From assembly GCA_937973555.1 (NCBI GenBank), contig CALJKL010000002.1, forward strand, positions 1-64,000: a DNA stretch of 64,000 nt, written 5' to 3'. Each line of letters opens with the position of its first letter. Position 1 is the stretch's first letter. Source of the DNA: an uncultured Flavobacteriales bacterium (GTDB lineage Bacteria; Bacteroidota; Bacteroidia; Flavobacteriales; Weeksellaceae). The position numbers and the translations under genes are program-made. A model generated the notes under the pieces. The model was not told the origin of the DNA, did not search any database, and saw only the letters and a list, made by a program, of their open reading frames with translations. Of this stretch, positions 34,171-41,883 are shown one piece after another.

Positions 34171-34413
34171 TTATGGATTTGTTTCAGGGTTTTGTCTTTT
34201 AAATTCTTCTCTTACCTTTTTGTAATTTCCACTTCTTATGTTTTCTTTTAATTGAGAATATTCTTCATCGTTCATATGGCGTACTTTATCCATCATTGCC
34301 ATTCTTCTTTCTTTGAAGTTTTTGCATTTACCATCTTTGCAGTTTCCTTTGGCTACTTTTGCGATACCCATCACTGCTGCTGTTGCTAATAATACTTTGA
34401 ATACTGGTTTCAT
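34171..34413 (-). CDS. small exported or anchored hypothetical protein
   Basis: An 80-aa protein with a hydrophobic N-terminus (MKPVFKVLLATAAVMGIAKV), then GNCKDGKCKNFKERR with two Cys in a CxxxxC pattern and a charged helical tail. The tail (RHMNDEEYSQLKENIRSGNYK) recalls the MSQEEREAFKQKW helix of the nearby anti-sigma-like protein. No family is recognised. It is downstream of the ECF sigma operon on the same strand but separated by a terminator, so it is likely its own transcript or a read-through target. Confidence 0.6.
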   Translation of the reverse strand: MKPVFKVLLATAAVMGIAKVAKGNCKDGKCKNFKERRMAMMDKVRHMNDEEYSQLKENIRSGNYKKVREEFKRQNPETNP

Positions 34414-34514
34414 AATTTTTTAAATTTTAAGTTAATATTTTGTTTCTTTTTAGTGAAGACGATCAAAAATTGATTTTACTTTATTTTTGGTGATATGCTT
34501 TTAGATTTATTGAT

Positions 34515-34539
34515 TAAAAAAGCGGGCCAAAGCCCGCTT
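34515..34539 (-). terminator. intrinsic terminator of the sigma-factor operon
   Basis: Read on the minus strand: stem AGCGGGC / GCCCGCT followed by a T-run. It lies 25 bp after the 108-aa gene. Confidence 0.85.
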
Positions 34540-34564
34540 CCGTTTATATTTTCTTTTAAAAGTT

Positions 34565-34891
34565 TTAGCAATTATTTCCGCAACGTTCTTTCCATTTCTG
34601 TTTGAAGGCTTCGCGTTCTTCTTGGCTCATATTCATGAATCTTTCTTTGAAATGTTGTTTCATCCTATTACGCTTATGGTTGGGTCCCCCAAACTTTGGT
34701 CCTCCGAAAAGGATTTTGCTTAAGATAAAGATGCCTACAGCCTGCCAATAGGTAATGGCTTTAACGCCAATTACCGCGGGTAAAATACCGTTCCAAAGCA
34801 GCATCACAATATAGGGTAATAGTAATATTCCTGCGATAATGAATAATCCTATCAATACTTTTTTTCCTTTATTAGTTCTCATTTTAGTCAT
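34565..34891 (-). CDS. small membrane protein co-encoded with an ECF sigma factor
   Basis: 108 aa with two hydrophobic segments (about 11-28, VLIGLFIIAGILLLPYIV, and about 45-61, YWQAVGIFILSKILFGG). A basic, Gly-rich stretch and a charged C-terminal helix (MSQEEREAFKQKWKERCGNNC) ending in two Cys follow. Its start overlaps the end of the sigma gene by 8 bp, so translation coupling is likely. Its position suggests an anti-sigma or signal role, but it has no FecR or zinc-binding anti-sigma (ZAS) motif. This is inference from gene order only. Confidence 0.75.
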   Translation of the reverse strand: MTKMRTNKGKKVLIGLFIIAGILLLPYIVMLLWNGILPAVIGVKAITYWQAVGIFILSKILFGGPKFGGPNHKRNRMKQHFKERFMNMSQEEREAFKQKWKERCGNNC

Positions 34892-35459
34892 TTATTTCGT
34901 TATACAAATGTTGAAGTTTTTTTCTTAAATGTTTCACGGCGTAGCCTTTTCTGCTGATAATAGTTTTCAGGTTTTCTCCTTTTTGGTCTGCAATTTCTTG
35001 TAACGTGAAATCTTCAATTTCGTTCATTACAAAAACCTCTCTTTGGTTTTCCGGAAGTTCATCCAATGCAGCCATCAGTTCATTCCAAAACTGTTCTTTG
35101 AAGATGGCCAGTTCTGGATTGGCGGTTTCATTTAGAAGAAGTATTTCTTTGAAGGAGATCTCATTTTCATCGTTTTCATAAGTGTAATCTTCTATGCTTT
35201 CGCTTTTCTTTTTCCGGTAGCTGTCTATCACTCTGTTTTGTGCCACGCGATAGAGCCATGCGCCCGTGTTTTCTAATTCGTCTAAATTGGTCAATCTGCT
35301 AAACTGATACCAGACATCCTGTAAAATATCTTCTGCCTCTTCGGTGGTTTTTACTTTTCCACGGATAAACCCGAACAGTTTTTTGCCAAACTGCTGTACG
35401 GTATTGGTGATAAAAAAGTTTTTTTGTTCACTCATAGAAGCGGTAATAATAGTCTCCAT
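34884..35459 (-). CDS. ECF-family RNA polymerase sigma factor
   Basis: 191 aa. Region 2 includes KTTEEAEDILQDVWYQFSRL and LYRVAQNRVIDSYRKKKSE (about 37-85). Region 4 includes LPENQREVFVMNEIEDFTLQ and EIADQKGENLKTIISRKGYA (about 135-175), the usual promoter-recognition helix-turn-helix. It overlaps a small membrane protein gene downstream, the likely partner. A TACATTTG -7 element lies at 35512-35519 (minus), back to back with the promoter of the thioredoxin-like gene. Inverted GTCTCC / GGAGAC arms flank the start codon. Confidence 0.93.
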   Translation of the reverse strand: METIITASMSEQKNFFITNTVQQFGKKLFGFIRGKVKTTEEAEDILQDVWYQFSRLTNLDELENTGAWLYRVAQNRVIDSYRKKKSESIEDYTYENDENEISFKEILLLNETANPELAIFKEQFWNELMAALDELPENQREVFVMNEIEDFTLQEIADQKGENLKTIISRKGYAVKHLRKKLQHLYNEIND

Positions 35460-35511
35460 GTATAGGGAGACGAATGAAATAGGTTTTTACTTTAAACCAA
35501 AAGATCAAAAA

Positions 35512-35519
35512 CAAATGTA
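35512..35519 (-). promoter_or_regulatory. -7 promoter element (TACATTTG) of the ECF sigma operon
   Basis: Exact TAnnTTTG on the minus strand, about 52 nt before the sigma gene start. The divergent + strand element TAAATTTG is at 35534-35541. Confidence 0.5.
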
Positions 35520-35559
35520 GTTTTTAAATTTCGTAAATTTGCCAAAACAAAAATTAAAA

Positions 35560-36117
35560 ATGGCACAGACCCCTTCTAATATGTTGGCTTTAGGAACCAA
35601 AGCCCCTTTTTTTGAGTTACCCAATCCTGCAAAGAAAAACCAAGCACAGTCTCTGGACGAACTGAAAGGAGAAAAAGGTACCTTAGTGATTTTTATGTGT
35701 AACCATTGTCCGTTTGTGATACATGTAATCGATAAATTGGCAGAATTGTATGAGGATTATAAGCCGCAAGGCATAGAATTTATCGCTATCAATGCCAACG
35801 ATGTAGAAAAATATCCGGCAGACTCTCCAGAATTGATGGTAGATTTTGCTCAGGAAAAAGGATTTGCTTTTCCGTATCTATTTGATGATTCTCAAGCAAT
35901 TGCCAAGGCTTATGATGCTGCTTGTACACCAGATTTTTATTTCTTTGATGATAAATTAGATTTGGTATATCGTGGGCAAATGGATGATTCCAGACCGGGA
36001 AATCAGAAAGAGGTAACAGGTGAAGATTTAATTATTGCCTTCGAAAACCTACTTTCGGGCAATCCTCAGGAAGATCTGCAAAAACCGAGTATTGGTTGTA
36101 ATATCAAATGGAAATAA
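35560..36117 (+). CDS. thioredoxin-family (AhpC/TSA-like) protein
   Basis: About 185 aa. Residues about 15-150 form a peroxiredoxin/thioredoxin-like domain. The active-site motif is VIFMCNHCPFVIHV, a CxxC-type site (CNHC), and TPDFYFFDDKLDLVYRGQMD follows. This CxHCPF form is typical of a conserved redoxin group of unknown substrate. The frame is open from 35539, but the ATG at 35560 (MAQTPSNMLALGTKAP) lies 18 nt after a TAAATTTG promoter element and fits better. The Crp-type gene follows 28 bp later. Confidence 0.88.
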   Translation: MAQTPSNMLALGTKAPFFELPNPAKKNQAQSLDELKGEKGTLVIFMCNHCPFVIHVIDKLAELYEDYKPQGIEFIAINANDVEKYPADSPELMVDFAQEKGFAFPYLFDDSQAIAKAYDAACTPDFYFFDDKLDLVYRGQMDDSRPGNQKEVTGEDLIIAFENLLSGNPQEDLQKPSIGCNIKWK

Positions 36118-36145
36118 TCTAAATTTTTAATAAAACACAAAAACA

Positions 36146-36778
36146 ATGATGGAATTAGATTTTTTAAGACAACAATTTAATTATTTGGGAAAGGAACTTC
36201 TGGATAAAATATTTGAAGTTTCAGAGATCATTGAAGTAGCTGCTGGCACAGAATTGGTGAGAGAGGGACAATACGTAAAATATGTTCCTGTAGTAATTTC
36301 CGGATTGGTAAAAGTATTTATACAGACGGATGACAAAGAACTTTTGCTGTATTATATTCAGCCAGAACAAAGCTGTATCATGTCTTTTTCTGCCGTTATT
36401 AACGGCGGGAGCAGTAAAATTTTTGCAATTGCAGAAGACGATAGTCAAATTTTACTGATCCCTACCCAATTTCTTACAAAATGGGTAATAGATTATCCTG
36501 TCATCAATAGGCTTTTTTATAAAGAATATGAATTGAGATATACCGATTTGGTTGATACCATCAATGAATTGCTTTATTTCAAACTAGACCAAAGGCTATT
36601 GCATTATCTGCAAAAAAAAGTGGAAATTACGGGTAAGAATCCTATTAAAATATTACACAAGGAGATTGCTAATGATTTAGGAACTGCCAGAGAGGTGATC
36701 AGCAGATTAATTAAGAAATATGAAAATCAGGAAGTTTTAAAACAATACACAGATGGCATAGAAATTTTAGAGTTGTGA
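36146..36778 (+). CDS. Crp/Fnr-family transcriptional regulator
   Basis: A 210-aa regulator with a cyclic-nucleotide-binding-like beta domain (about 20-120, VREGQYVKYVPVVISGLVKV) and a C-terminal winged HTH (about 150-200, ILHKEIANDLGTAREVISRL). The recognition helix LGTAREVISR is characteristic. No Cys cluster for an FeS centre is visible, so it is not a classic Fnr. It lies upstream of a DUF2892 gene in the same direction (93-bp gap). Crp/Fnr genes with DUF2892 and rhodanese or MBL genes are often grouped in Bacteroidota. Confidence 0.92.
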   Translation: MMELDFLRQQFNYLGKELLDKIFEVSEIIEVAAGTELVREGQYVKYVPVVISGLVKVFIQTDDKELLLYYIQPEQSCIMSFSAVINGGSSKIFAIAEDDSQILLIPTQFLTKWVIDYPVINRLFYKEYELRYTDLVDTINELLYFKLDQRLLHYLQKKVEITGKNPIKILHKEIANDLGTAREVISRLIKKYENQEVLKQYTDGIEILEL

Positions 36779-36871
36779 TTTTAGTCACTGCTATCAGGTT
36801 AATTTAGAAATACATTTGCTTCGTCTAATAAACATTAGGCGAATTTTTTGTTTAACCTAAATTAATTTGTT

Positions 36872-37081
36872 ATGAAAAAAAATATGGGGTCTACAGACCG
36901 ATTAATCAGAACAGTTATTGCCATTATTATTGCAATATTATATTTTACAAAAGCAATCAGCGGAACTTTAGGGCTGGTTTTGTTAATTGTTGCCTTGGTT
37001 TTTGCTTTAACAAGTCTTATCAGTTTTTGCCCTTTGTATTCAGTATTCGGAATCAATACTTGCAAGAAGAGAAACGCGTAA
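36872..37081 (+). CDS. DUF2892 (YgaP-like membrane domain) protein
   Basis: 69 aa with a helical hairpin: RTVIAIIIAILYFTKAISG and LGLVLLIVALVFALTSLIS. The signature tail is FCPLYSVFGINTCKKR, whose CPLY...G(I)xTC pattern defines DUF2892. In other bacteria this segment is fused to rhodanese in YgaP, a sulfurtransferase. Likely sulfide- or stress-related, by association with the upstream Crp-type regulator and the convergent MBL hydrolase. A bidirectional terminator follows. Confidence 0.88.
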   Translation: MKKNMGSTDRLIRTVIAIIIAILYFTKAISGTLGLVLLIVALVFALTSLISFCPLYSVFGINTCKKRNA

Positions 37082-37088
37082 GATATTT

Positions 37089-37121
37089 TCGGCTTTGACA
37101 AAAAATCAAAGCCGATTTTTT
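37089..37121. terminator. bidirectional intrinsic terminator
   Basis: Stem TCGGCTTTGA / TCAAAGCCGA with an A-rich loop and a run of eight T. It separates the convergent DUF2892 and MBL genes. Confidence 0.82.
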
Positions 37122-37124
37122 TTC

Positions 37125-37760
37125 TTAAAAAAAAGGATTGTGGTTTTTCTCAAAGCCTATTTGAGTAGCTTCACCATGTCCGCTGTAAACTTCAGTTTCA
37201 TCGGGTAAGGTAAAGAGTTTGGTAGAAATACTTCTCAAAAGTTCTTCATGATTTCCTCTATAAAGGTCTGTTCTACCGATACTTCCTTGAAACAGTGCAT
37301 CTCCTGAAATCACAAAATTCTGACGCTGACAATAAAAGGCAATGCTTCCCGGAGAATGCCCCGGAACGTGAAGAATATTCAGACAATCTTCTCCCAAGTC
37401 ATAATTTTCGCCCTCATTCAGATATTCTATTTCACCTACAAACGGTTGAAAATCAAAACCGTAATTTCTTGCAGACATAGGATTACGGTCTAGCAATTCT
37501 TGATCTTCTATATGCATTTTTATAGCAACATTGTAATTGTCATGCGCCCATTGCATACCCAAAACATGATCAATATGAGCATGGGTAAGCAAAATATTTT
37601 GAATGCTGATTTCTTTTTCTTGGATAAATTTTTCTAAAACTTCCGTTTCTTTTTCATTCCAATTTCCTGGGTCTATGATAACTCCTTTTTTGTTTTCATT
37701 AAAAACAACATAGGTATTTTCCGAAAAAGGATTAAAGCGAAAGATGTGAATGTAGAGCAT
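37125..37760 (-). CDS. MBL-fold metallo-hydrolase (glyoxalase II-like)
   Basis: About 211 aa. The di-metal signature is LLTHAHIDHVLG (HxHxDH), followed by HVPGHSPGSIAFY and the final His of VYSGHGEATQIG. These residues define the YcbL/GloB-like subgroup of metallo-beta-lactamase-fold hydrolases; thioesters or persulfides are possible substrates. I use the ATG at 37758-37760; a TTG just before it would add one residue. The gene lies convergent to the DUF2892 gene. Confidence 0.9.
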   Translation of the reverse strand: MLYIHIFRFNPFSENTYVVFNENKKGVIIDPGNWNEKETEVLEKFIQEKEISIQNILLTHAHIDHVLGMQWAHDNYNVAIKMHIEDQELLDRNPMSARNYGFDFQPFVGEIEYLNEGENYDLGEDCLNILHVPGHSPGSIAFYCQRQNFVISGDALFQGSIGRTDLYRGNHEELLRSISTKLFTLPDETEVYSGHGEATQIGFEKNHNPFF

Positions 37761-37848
37761 CAATTATTTTTTTTGTAAAAATATCAACTCCGTTTCATAA
37801 TCGCAAATTCAATAAATATTTTGACCTTATTTTCGTTATCTTCGTAAT

Positions 37849-39057
37849 ATGAAAATAATGAAACTGTTTTTTCTGCTTTTCTCGGCTTTTTATTTTTCTC
37901 AAAATATCAAAAGTGTTCAGTTGTTTAATCCACAAACCAATGACGAAACACCGGTCATTAAATTTGGGGAGCAATTGATTTTGAGTTTTGACGATTTGCA
38001 GAACATTAGCACTATTTATAAATACACTATCAAGCATTATAACAGAAATTGGGAAGACGATAGGCTTTTTTTCTCTGAATTTGCCAATGGAAGTCTTAAT
38101 GCCAATATTTTGGATTACAAATATTCTTTCAACACCATCCAGCGGTATACGCATTATACTTTGGCTTTCCCAAATGAAAAAATACAGCCCAAAATCTCCG
38201 GAAATTTTGAATTGATTGTGTACAAAGACAACCCTTCAAAGCCGCTTTTCAAAAAGAAATTTTGTGTGGTAGAGCATGGAGCAGAGGTAGCCATTAATGT
38301 CACAAGATTTGCCGACAATAAAAGACCCAATATCAACCAAAGAGCCGAAGTAATAGCCATTCCTAAACAGGCAGACCTTTTGGGAAATATCAATGCTGTA
38401 GGCCTCAACGTTATCCAAAATAACAATTTCAATCTAGGGATTTTTGACCAAAAAGTACAATCTATCATGGGGAACAAACTGTTGTTTCAGCAGATGGATT
38501 TGGTCTTTCCCGGAAACAATGAATTTTATTATTTTGATAATAAGAACATGAACCAACCTTTTGATACGGTGGCAGGAGTGGAAAACAATGACGAAGGCAA
38601 CCATACCTATTTACATCCGGTATGGGCCTATCCTTTGAATTATCAATACCAGCCGGATGTTAATGGCGCTTTCTATTTCCGAAGGAATGATTTGGGCATC
38701 GAAAGAAATGCCGATACAGAGGCAGATTATTCTTGGGTGTATTTTTCTTTGGATTCCAATAAAATGGACAAGGACCTTTATGTTTTTGGGGCCTTCAATG
38801 ATTATCTTCCTTCAGAAGAATGCAAAATGTTCTATGATGAAAATGCCCAAAGGTACGTTGCCAAAATCTATCTAAAACAAGGGTTTTATAACTATATTTT
38901 GGCCACAAAAGATGCTCAAGGGAAATTAGATTTAGGCGAAATCAATGGTAGTTTTTGGCAAACTGAAAATCTCTACCAAGCCTTTTTATATTATGCTCCC
39001 ATTGGGAGAAATTATGATGGTTTGATAGGGTATGGAGAAATACGAAGAAACCGCTAA
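37849..39057 (+). CDS. T9SS plug protein (DUF5103)
   Basis: A 402-aa exported protein with signal peptide MKIMKLFFLLFSAFYFSQ. DUF5103-type features include YKYTIKHYNRNWEDDRLFFS (about 57-76) and DYKYSFNTIQRYTHYTLAF, typical of the family that plugs the SprA translocon channel of the type IX secretion system. This fits the presence of a T9SS-targeted amylase in the window. The core T9SS genes are not adjacent. A second ATG lies three codons in (37858), so either may be used. Confidence 0.88.
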   Translation: MKIMKLFFLLFSAFYFSQNIKSVQLFNPQTNDETPVIKFGEQLILSFDDLQNISTIYKYTIKHYNRNWEDDRLFFSEFANGSLNANILDYKYSFNTIQRYTHYTLAFPNEKIQPKISGNFELIVYKDNPSKPLFKKKFCVVEHGAEVAINVTRFADNKRPNINQRAEVIAIPKQADLLGNINAVGLNVIQNNNFNLGIFDQKVQSIMGNKLLFQQMDLVFPGNNEFYYFDNKNMNQPFDTVAGVENNDEGNHTYLHPVWAYPLNYQYQPDVNGAFYFRRNDLGIERNADTEADYSWVYFSLDSNKMDKDLYVFGAFNDYLPSEECKMFYDENAQRYVAKIYLKQGFYNYILATKDAQGKLDLGEINGSFWQTENLYQAFLYYAPIGRNYDGLIGYGEIRRNR

Positions 39058-39062
39058 AATAT

Positions 39063-39212
39063 AAAGTTAAAAATACGAAGTACAAATGGCAAATTTAAAA
39101 GTACGAAGTACAAAATTATATTTTAGGCTTTATTTTGACAGTCTGATTCTGTCGAAGATAAAACACAACCTTTTGTTCTTATAACTTTGTACTTCTAACT
39201 TCTAATTTCGTA
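39063..39212. repeat. intergenic region with inverted and direct AGTACGAAGTACAA-type repeats
   Basis: TACGAAGTACAAA occurs twice at 39077-39110. Its inverted form occurs near 39185-39212 (TTTGTACTTCTAACTTCTAA, then TTTCGTACTTA). The arms could form a large hairpin between the convergent plug and hemH genes. Repeats of this kind (GAAGTACAAA, ACTTCTAACTTC) are typical dispersed intergenic repeats in this group. Confidence 0.55.
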
Positions 39213-39213
39213 C

Positions 39214-40224
39214 TTACATTGCTTCCTCGCAAAGTTGTTTCACCACATCTATCCATCGGTCTTCATCATTAAGACAAGGGATGTAATGAAAATTTTCTCC
39301 TCCTGCATGGATAAATTCTTCTTTTCCTTCCACCGAAATCTCTTCCAAAGTTTCTAAGCAGTCACTTACAAAGGCAGGGCAAACAATCGCTAAATTTTTC
39401 ACGCCATTTTTCGGAAGATTTTCTAGAGTTTCATCAGTATAAGGCTCTATCCATTTGTCTTTCCCCAGTCTGGATTGGAAGGTAGATTTTACCTGAGTAT
39501 CATCTAAACCTAATTTTTGCTTCACCAATTCTGTTGTTTTTAGACATTGGTGACGGTAACAGTATGCATGCGCTGGATAATCGTTTTTAAAACAACAATC
39601 GCCAATTTTACATGTTTTGGTAGGGTCTGTTTTATAGATGTGTCTTTCCGGTACGCCATGGTAAGAGAACTGCAACAAATCGAAATTTTCAGGCAATTTT
39701 TCTTTAATACTTTCTGCAAGGCAGTTTACATAAATTTCTTTATTGTAAAAAGGCGGCACAAAATTGATTTTTACATTCGGGAAAAACTTCTGCTGCACTT
39801 CTTTTGCTTTTTCTACCACCGTTTCTGTGGTGCTCATCGCATATTGAGGATAGAGTGGGAAAAGTACAATTTCTTCTACTCCTTTTTCTGCCAAATTTCT
39901 AATCCCGGTTTCAATAGAAGGCTCTGCGTATCGCATGCCTATTTCTACAGGAATGTCTACCTTTTTTTGCAGTTTTTCCTGAATCTGCCTGGTAATTACA
40001 ATTAATGGCGAGCCTTGCTCTGTCCAGACGGTTTTGTAAGCCGCTGCAGATTTTTTTGGACGAACATTAAGGATAATTCCACGCACCAGCAAAGCCCTGA
40101 GAAACCAAGGGTAGTCTATTACACGTTCATCCATTAGGAACTCGTCTAGGTATTCTTTTACATCACTCACTTTTGTAGATCTTGGCGAACCTAAGTTCAC
40201 CAGTAATATGCCTTTTTTGCTCAT
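39214..40224 (-). CDS. hemH: ferrochelatase
   Basis: Inserts Fe(II) into protoporphyrin IX, the last step of heme synthesis. At 336 aa it is usual for bacteria. Motifs: GILLVNLGSPRSTKVSDVKE (about 5-24), WTEQGSPLIVITRQ and the catalytic-His region LLQFSYHGVPERH. The Cys-rich segment TKTCKIGDCCFKNDYPAH, then CYRHQC, may bind a metal or cluster. It is followed on the same strand by nothing close. The Nfu-type gene begins upstream, only 9 bp before hemH, so both are probably one operon. Confidence 0.96.
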   Translation of the reverse strand: MSKKGILLVNLGSPRSTKVSDVKEYLDEFLMDERVIDYPWFLRALLVRGIILNVRPKKSAAAYKTVWTEQGSPLIVITRQIQEKLQKKVDIPVEIGMRYAEPSIETGIRNLAEKGVEEIVLFPLYPQYAMSTTETVVEKAKEVQQKFFPNVKINFVPPFYNKEIYVNCLAESIKEKLPENFDLLQFSYHGVPERHIYKTDPTKTCKIGDCCFKNDYPAHAYCYRHQCLKTTELVKQKLGLDDTQVKSTFQSRLGKDKWIEPYTDETLENLPKNGVKNLAIVCPAFVSDCLETLEEISVEGKEEFIHAGGENFHYIPCLNDEDRWIDVVKQLCEEAM

Positions 40225-40233
40225 AATTTAGAT

Positions 40234-41112
40234 TTATCCGTTTACGGCTTCTACTTTTTCTACCAATTCTGGTAAGAAGTTTTTTAATACTTGTTCTATG
40301 CCTCCCTTTAAAGTGGCAGTAGAACTTGGGCAACCGCTGCAAGCTCCTTGCAGAAGCATTTTTGCGGTTTTGTTTTCGGCATCATATTCTAAAAGAGATA
40401 TTTTTCCGCCGTCATTTTCTACGGCAGGGGCAATGTATTCGTTCAGAATGTCAGAAATTTTCTGCTCATCATCTGTATATTCTCTGTTGATGATTTTTTC
40501 TACAGGGTTTTCATGTTTCTGAGGCTCTTTGTTGGAAATGGTATTTCCTGCCTGCAAAAATTCTGCAATTACGCTTCTCACCACCACCATTACTTCATGC
40601 CATTGTACCGAATCATCTTTGGTAACTGCCACAAAGTTTTCAGAAATAAAAACTTCTTTTACAAAATTGAATTCATCAAACAAAGCCTTCGCCAAAGGCA
40701 CTTCTTCTGCCTCTTCTTTTGACTTTACTTCTACGAAACCATCCAGCAATAGTCTGTTTCCTCCAAACTTCATCACGGCAGGATTGGGTGTCATTTCGGC
40801 AAAAATTTCATAAGCTTGTTTTGCCTTTTGTCTATAGATTCTTGGGTTGGCAAGCAATTCGTCTTCCACCACATTTCTGAGACTTTCTACAATATGTTCC
40901 CATTCTATGTGCTCTTCTTTGGCTACTGCAATAAAATTGGCAGAGATAAAGATTTTTGAAACAAACGGATAATTAAAGAGTTCCTGAGCCATTGGGATTT
41001 CAGAAACATCAGAAGTCCTGTCCAGTTCCAAAGAGCCCGGTATTAGGGTGTAATCTGCCACAAACTTCATTACGTTTGGGTTTGCAGTAGGTTCTATGAT
41101 GATTTTATGCAT
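40234..41112 (-). CDS. NifU/Nfu-type FeS scaffold with duplicated N-terminal domain
   Basis: A 292-aa iron-sulfur cluster carrier. Two copies of the Nfu N-terminal domain lie in tandem: about 1-90 (EPTANPNVMKFVADYTL) and about 100-190 (EMTPNPAVMKFGGNRLLLDG). They are followed by the C-terminal NifU domain (about 215-292), with the cluster-binding CxxC in LLQGACSGCPSSTATLKGG. The operon with hemH fits iron metabolism. A TATTTTTG promoter element lies at 41135-41142 (minus), about 22 nt before the start. Confidence 0.92.
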   Translation of the reverse strand: MHKIIIEPTANPNVMKFVADYTLIPGSLELDRTSDVSEIPMAQELFNYPFVSKIFISANFIAVAKEEHIEWEHIVESLRNVVEDELLANPRIYRQKAKQAYEIFAEMTPNPAVMKFGGNRLLLDGFVEVKSKEEAEEVPLAKALFDEFNFVKEVFISENFVAVTKDDSVQWHEVMVVVRSVIAEFLQAGNTISNKEPQKHENPVEKIINREYTDDEQKISDILNEYIAPAVENDGGKISLLEYDAENKTAKMLLQGACSGCPSSTATLKGGIEQVLKNFLPELVEKVEAVNG

Positions 41113-41134
41113 TTTTTATTTAAATTTGAATGTG

Positions 41135-41142
41135 CAAAAATA
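41135..41142 (-). promoter_or_regulatory. -7 promoter element (TATTTTTG) of the nfu-hemH operon
   Basis: Exact TAnnTTTG on the minus strand, 22 nt before the nfu-type start. Confidence 0.5.
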
Positions 41143-41244
41143 CATAAAGGAAGTCAGAAGAAGGAATAAGGGAGTTAGATTTTTTCAATAATGAATATTT
41201 TGTAAATCGTAATCCAACAATCATAAAACAGAAATAACAAAACC

Positions 41245-41772
41245 ATGGCATTAGTAAGAGAACTTTTAGGAAAAACCCCAAAAATAGGAGAGAATACTTT
41301 TTTGGCAGAAACAGCCGTTATTATTGGAGATGTGGAAATGGGGAGCGATTGTAGTATTTGGTATAATGCCGTAATAAGAGGGGATGTGCATTACATAAAA
41401 TTGGGCAATAAAGTAAATGTACAAGATAATGTAATGCTGCATTGTACTTACCAAAAATATCCTTTGAATATCGGTAACAATGTTTCTATTGGCCATAATG
41501 CCTGTGTACATGGCTGCACCATTCATGATAATGTGTTGATAGGCATGAGCGCCATTGTGATGGACAACTGCGTGGTAGAGAGTAATTCTATTGTGGCAGC
41601 AGGTGCGGTAGTAACACAAGGAACACATATCAAGGCGGGTGAACTTTGGGCAGGAGTACCGGCCAAAAAAGTAAAAGACGTCTCCCAGGAATTGCTAGAA
41701 GGCGAAATCAATAGAATTGCCAACAATTATGTGAAATATTCTGGATGGTATAAGGAAGGAGAAGAATACTAG
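41245..41772 (+). CDS. gamma-carbonic anhydrase-like hexapeptide protein
   Basis: A 175-aa left-handed beta-helix protein of the YrdA/PaaY/CaiE gamma carbonic anhydrase group. The hexapeptide repeats include VIIGDVEMGSDCSIWYNAVI and NVQDNVMLHCTYQ, then NVSIGHNACVHGCTI and NVLIGMSAIVMDNCVV. Metal-binding His residues lie in DNVMLHC and GHNACVHG. The position fits a Zn/Fe-dependent enzyme, but many relatives lack measured carbonic anhydrase activity. It stands alone, with a 111-bp gap to the helicase gene. Confidence 0.9.
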   Translation: MALVRELLGKTPKIGENTFLAETAVIIGDVEMGSDCSIWYNAVIRGDVHYIKLGNKVNVQDNVMLHCTYQKYPLNIGNNVSIGHNACVHGCTIHDNVLIGMSAIVMDNCVVESNSIVAAGAVVTQGTHIKAGELWAGVPAKKVKDVSQELLEGEINRIANNYVKYSGWYKEGEEY

Positions 41773-41867
41773 AACTTTATATATCATTTGCTAATTTCTT
41801 GCAAAAAAATGCTTTCAATTTCATCAAGTCAATATTAAGTTTTCTCTGCTGCTCATCAAATTTTCAC

Positions 41868-41875
41868 TACTTTTG
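41868..41875 (+). promoter_or_regulatory. -7 promoter element (TACTTTTG) of the helicase gene
   Basis: Exact TAnnTTTG, 8 nt before the ATG at 41884. Confidence 0.5.
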
Positions 41876-41883
41876 AAGATAGA

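Noticed and set aside
39547..40005. 152-codon frame opposite hemH
   Set aside because: It is a shadow of the strongly conserved ferrochelatase frame.
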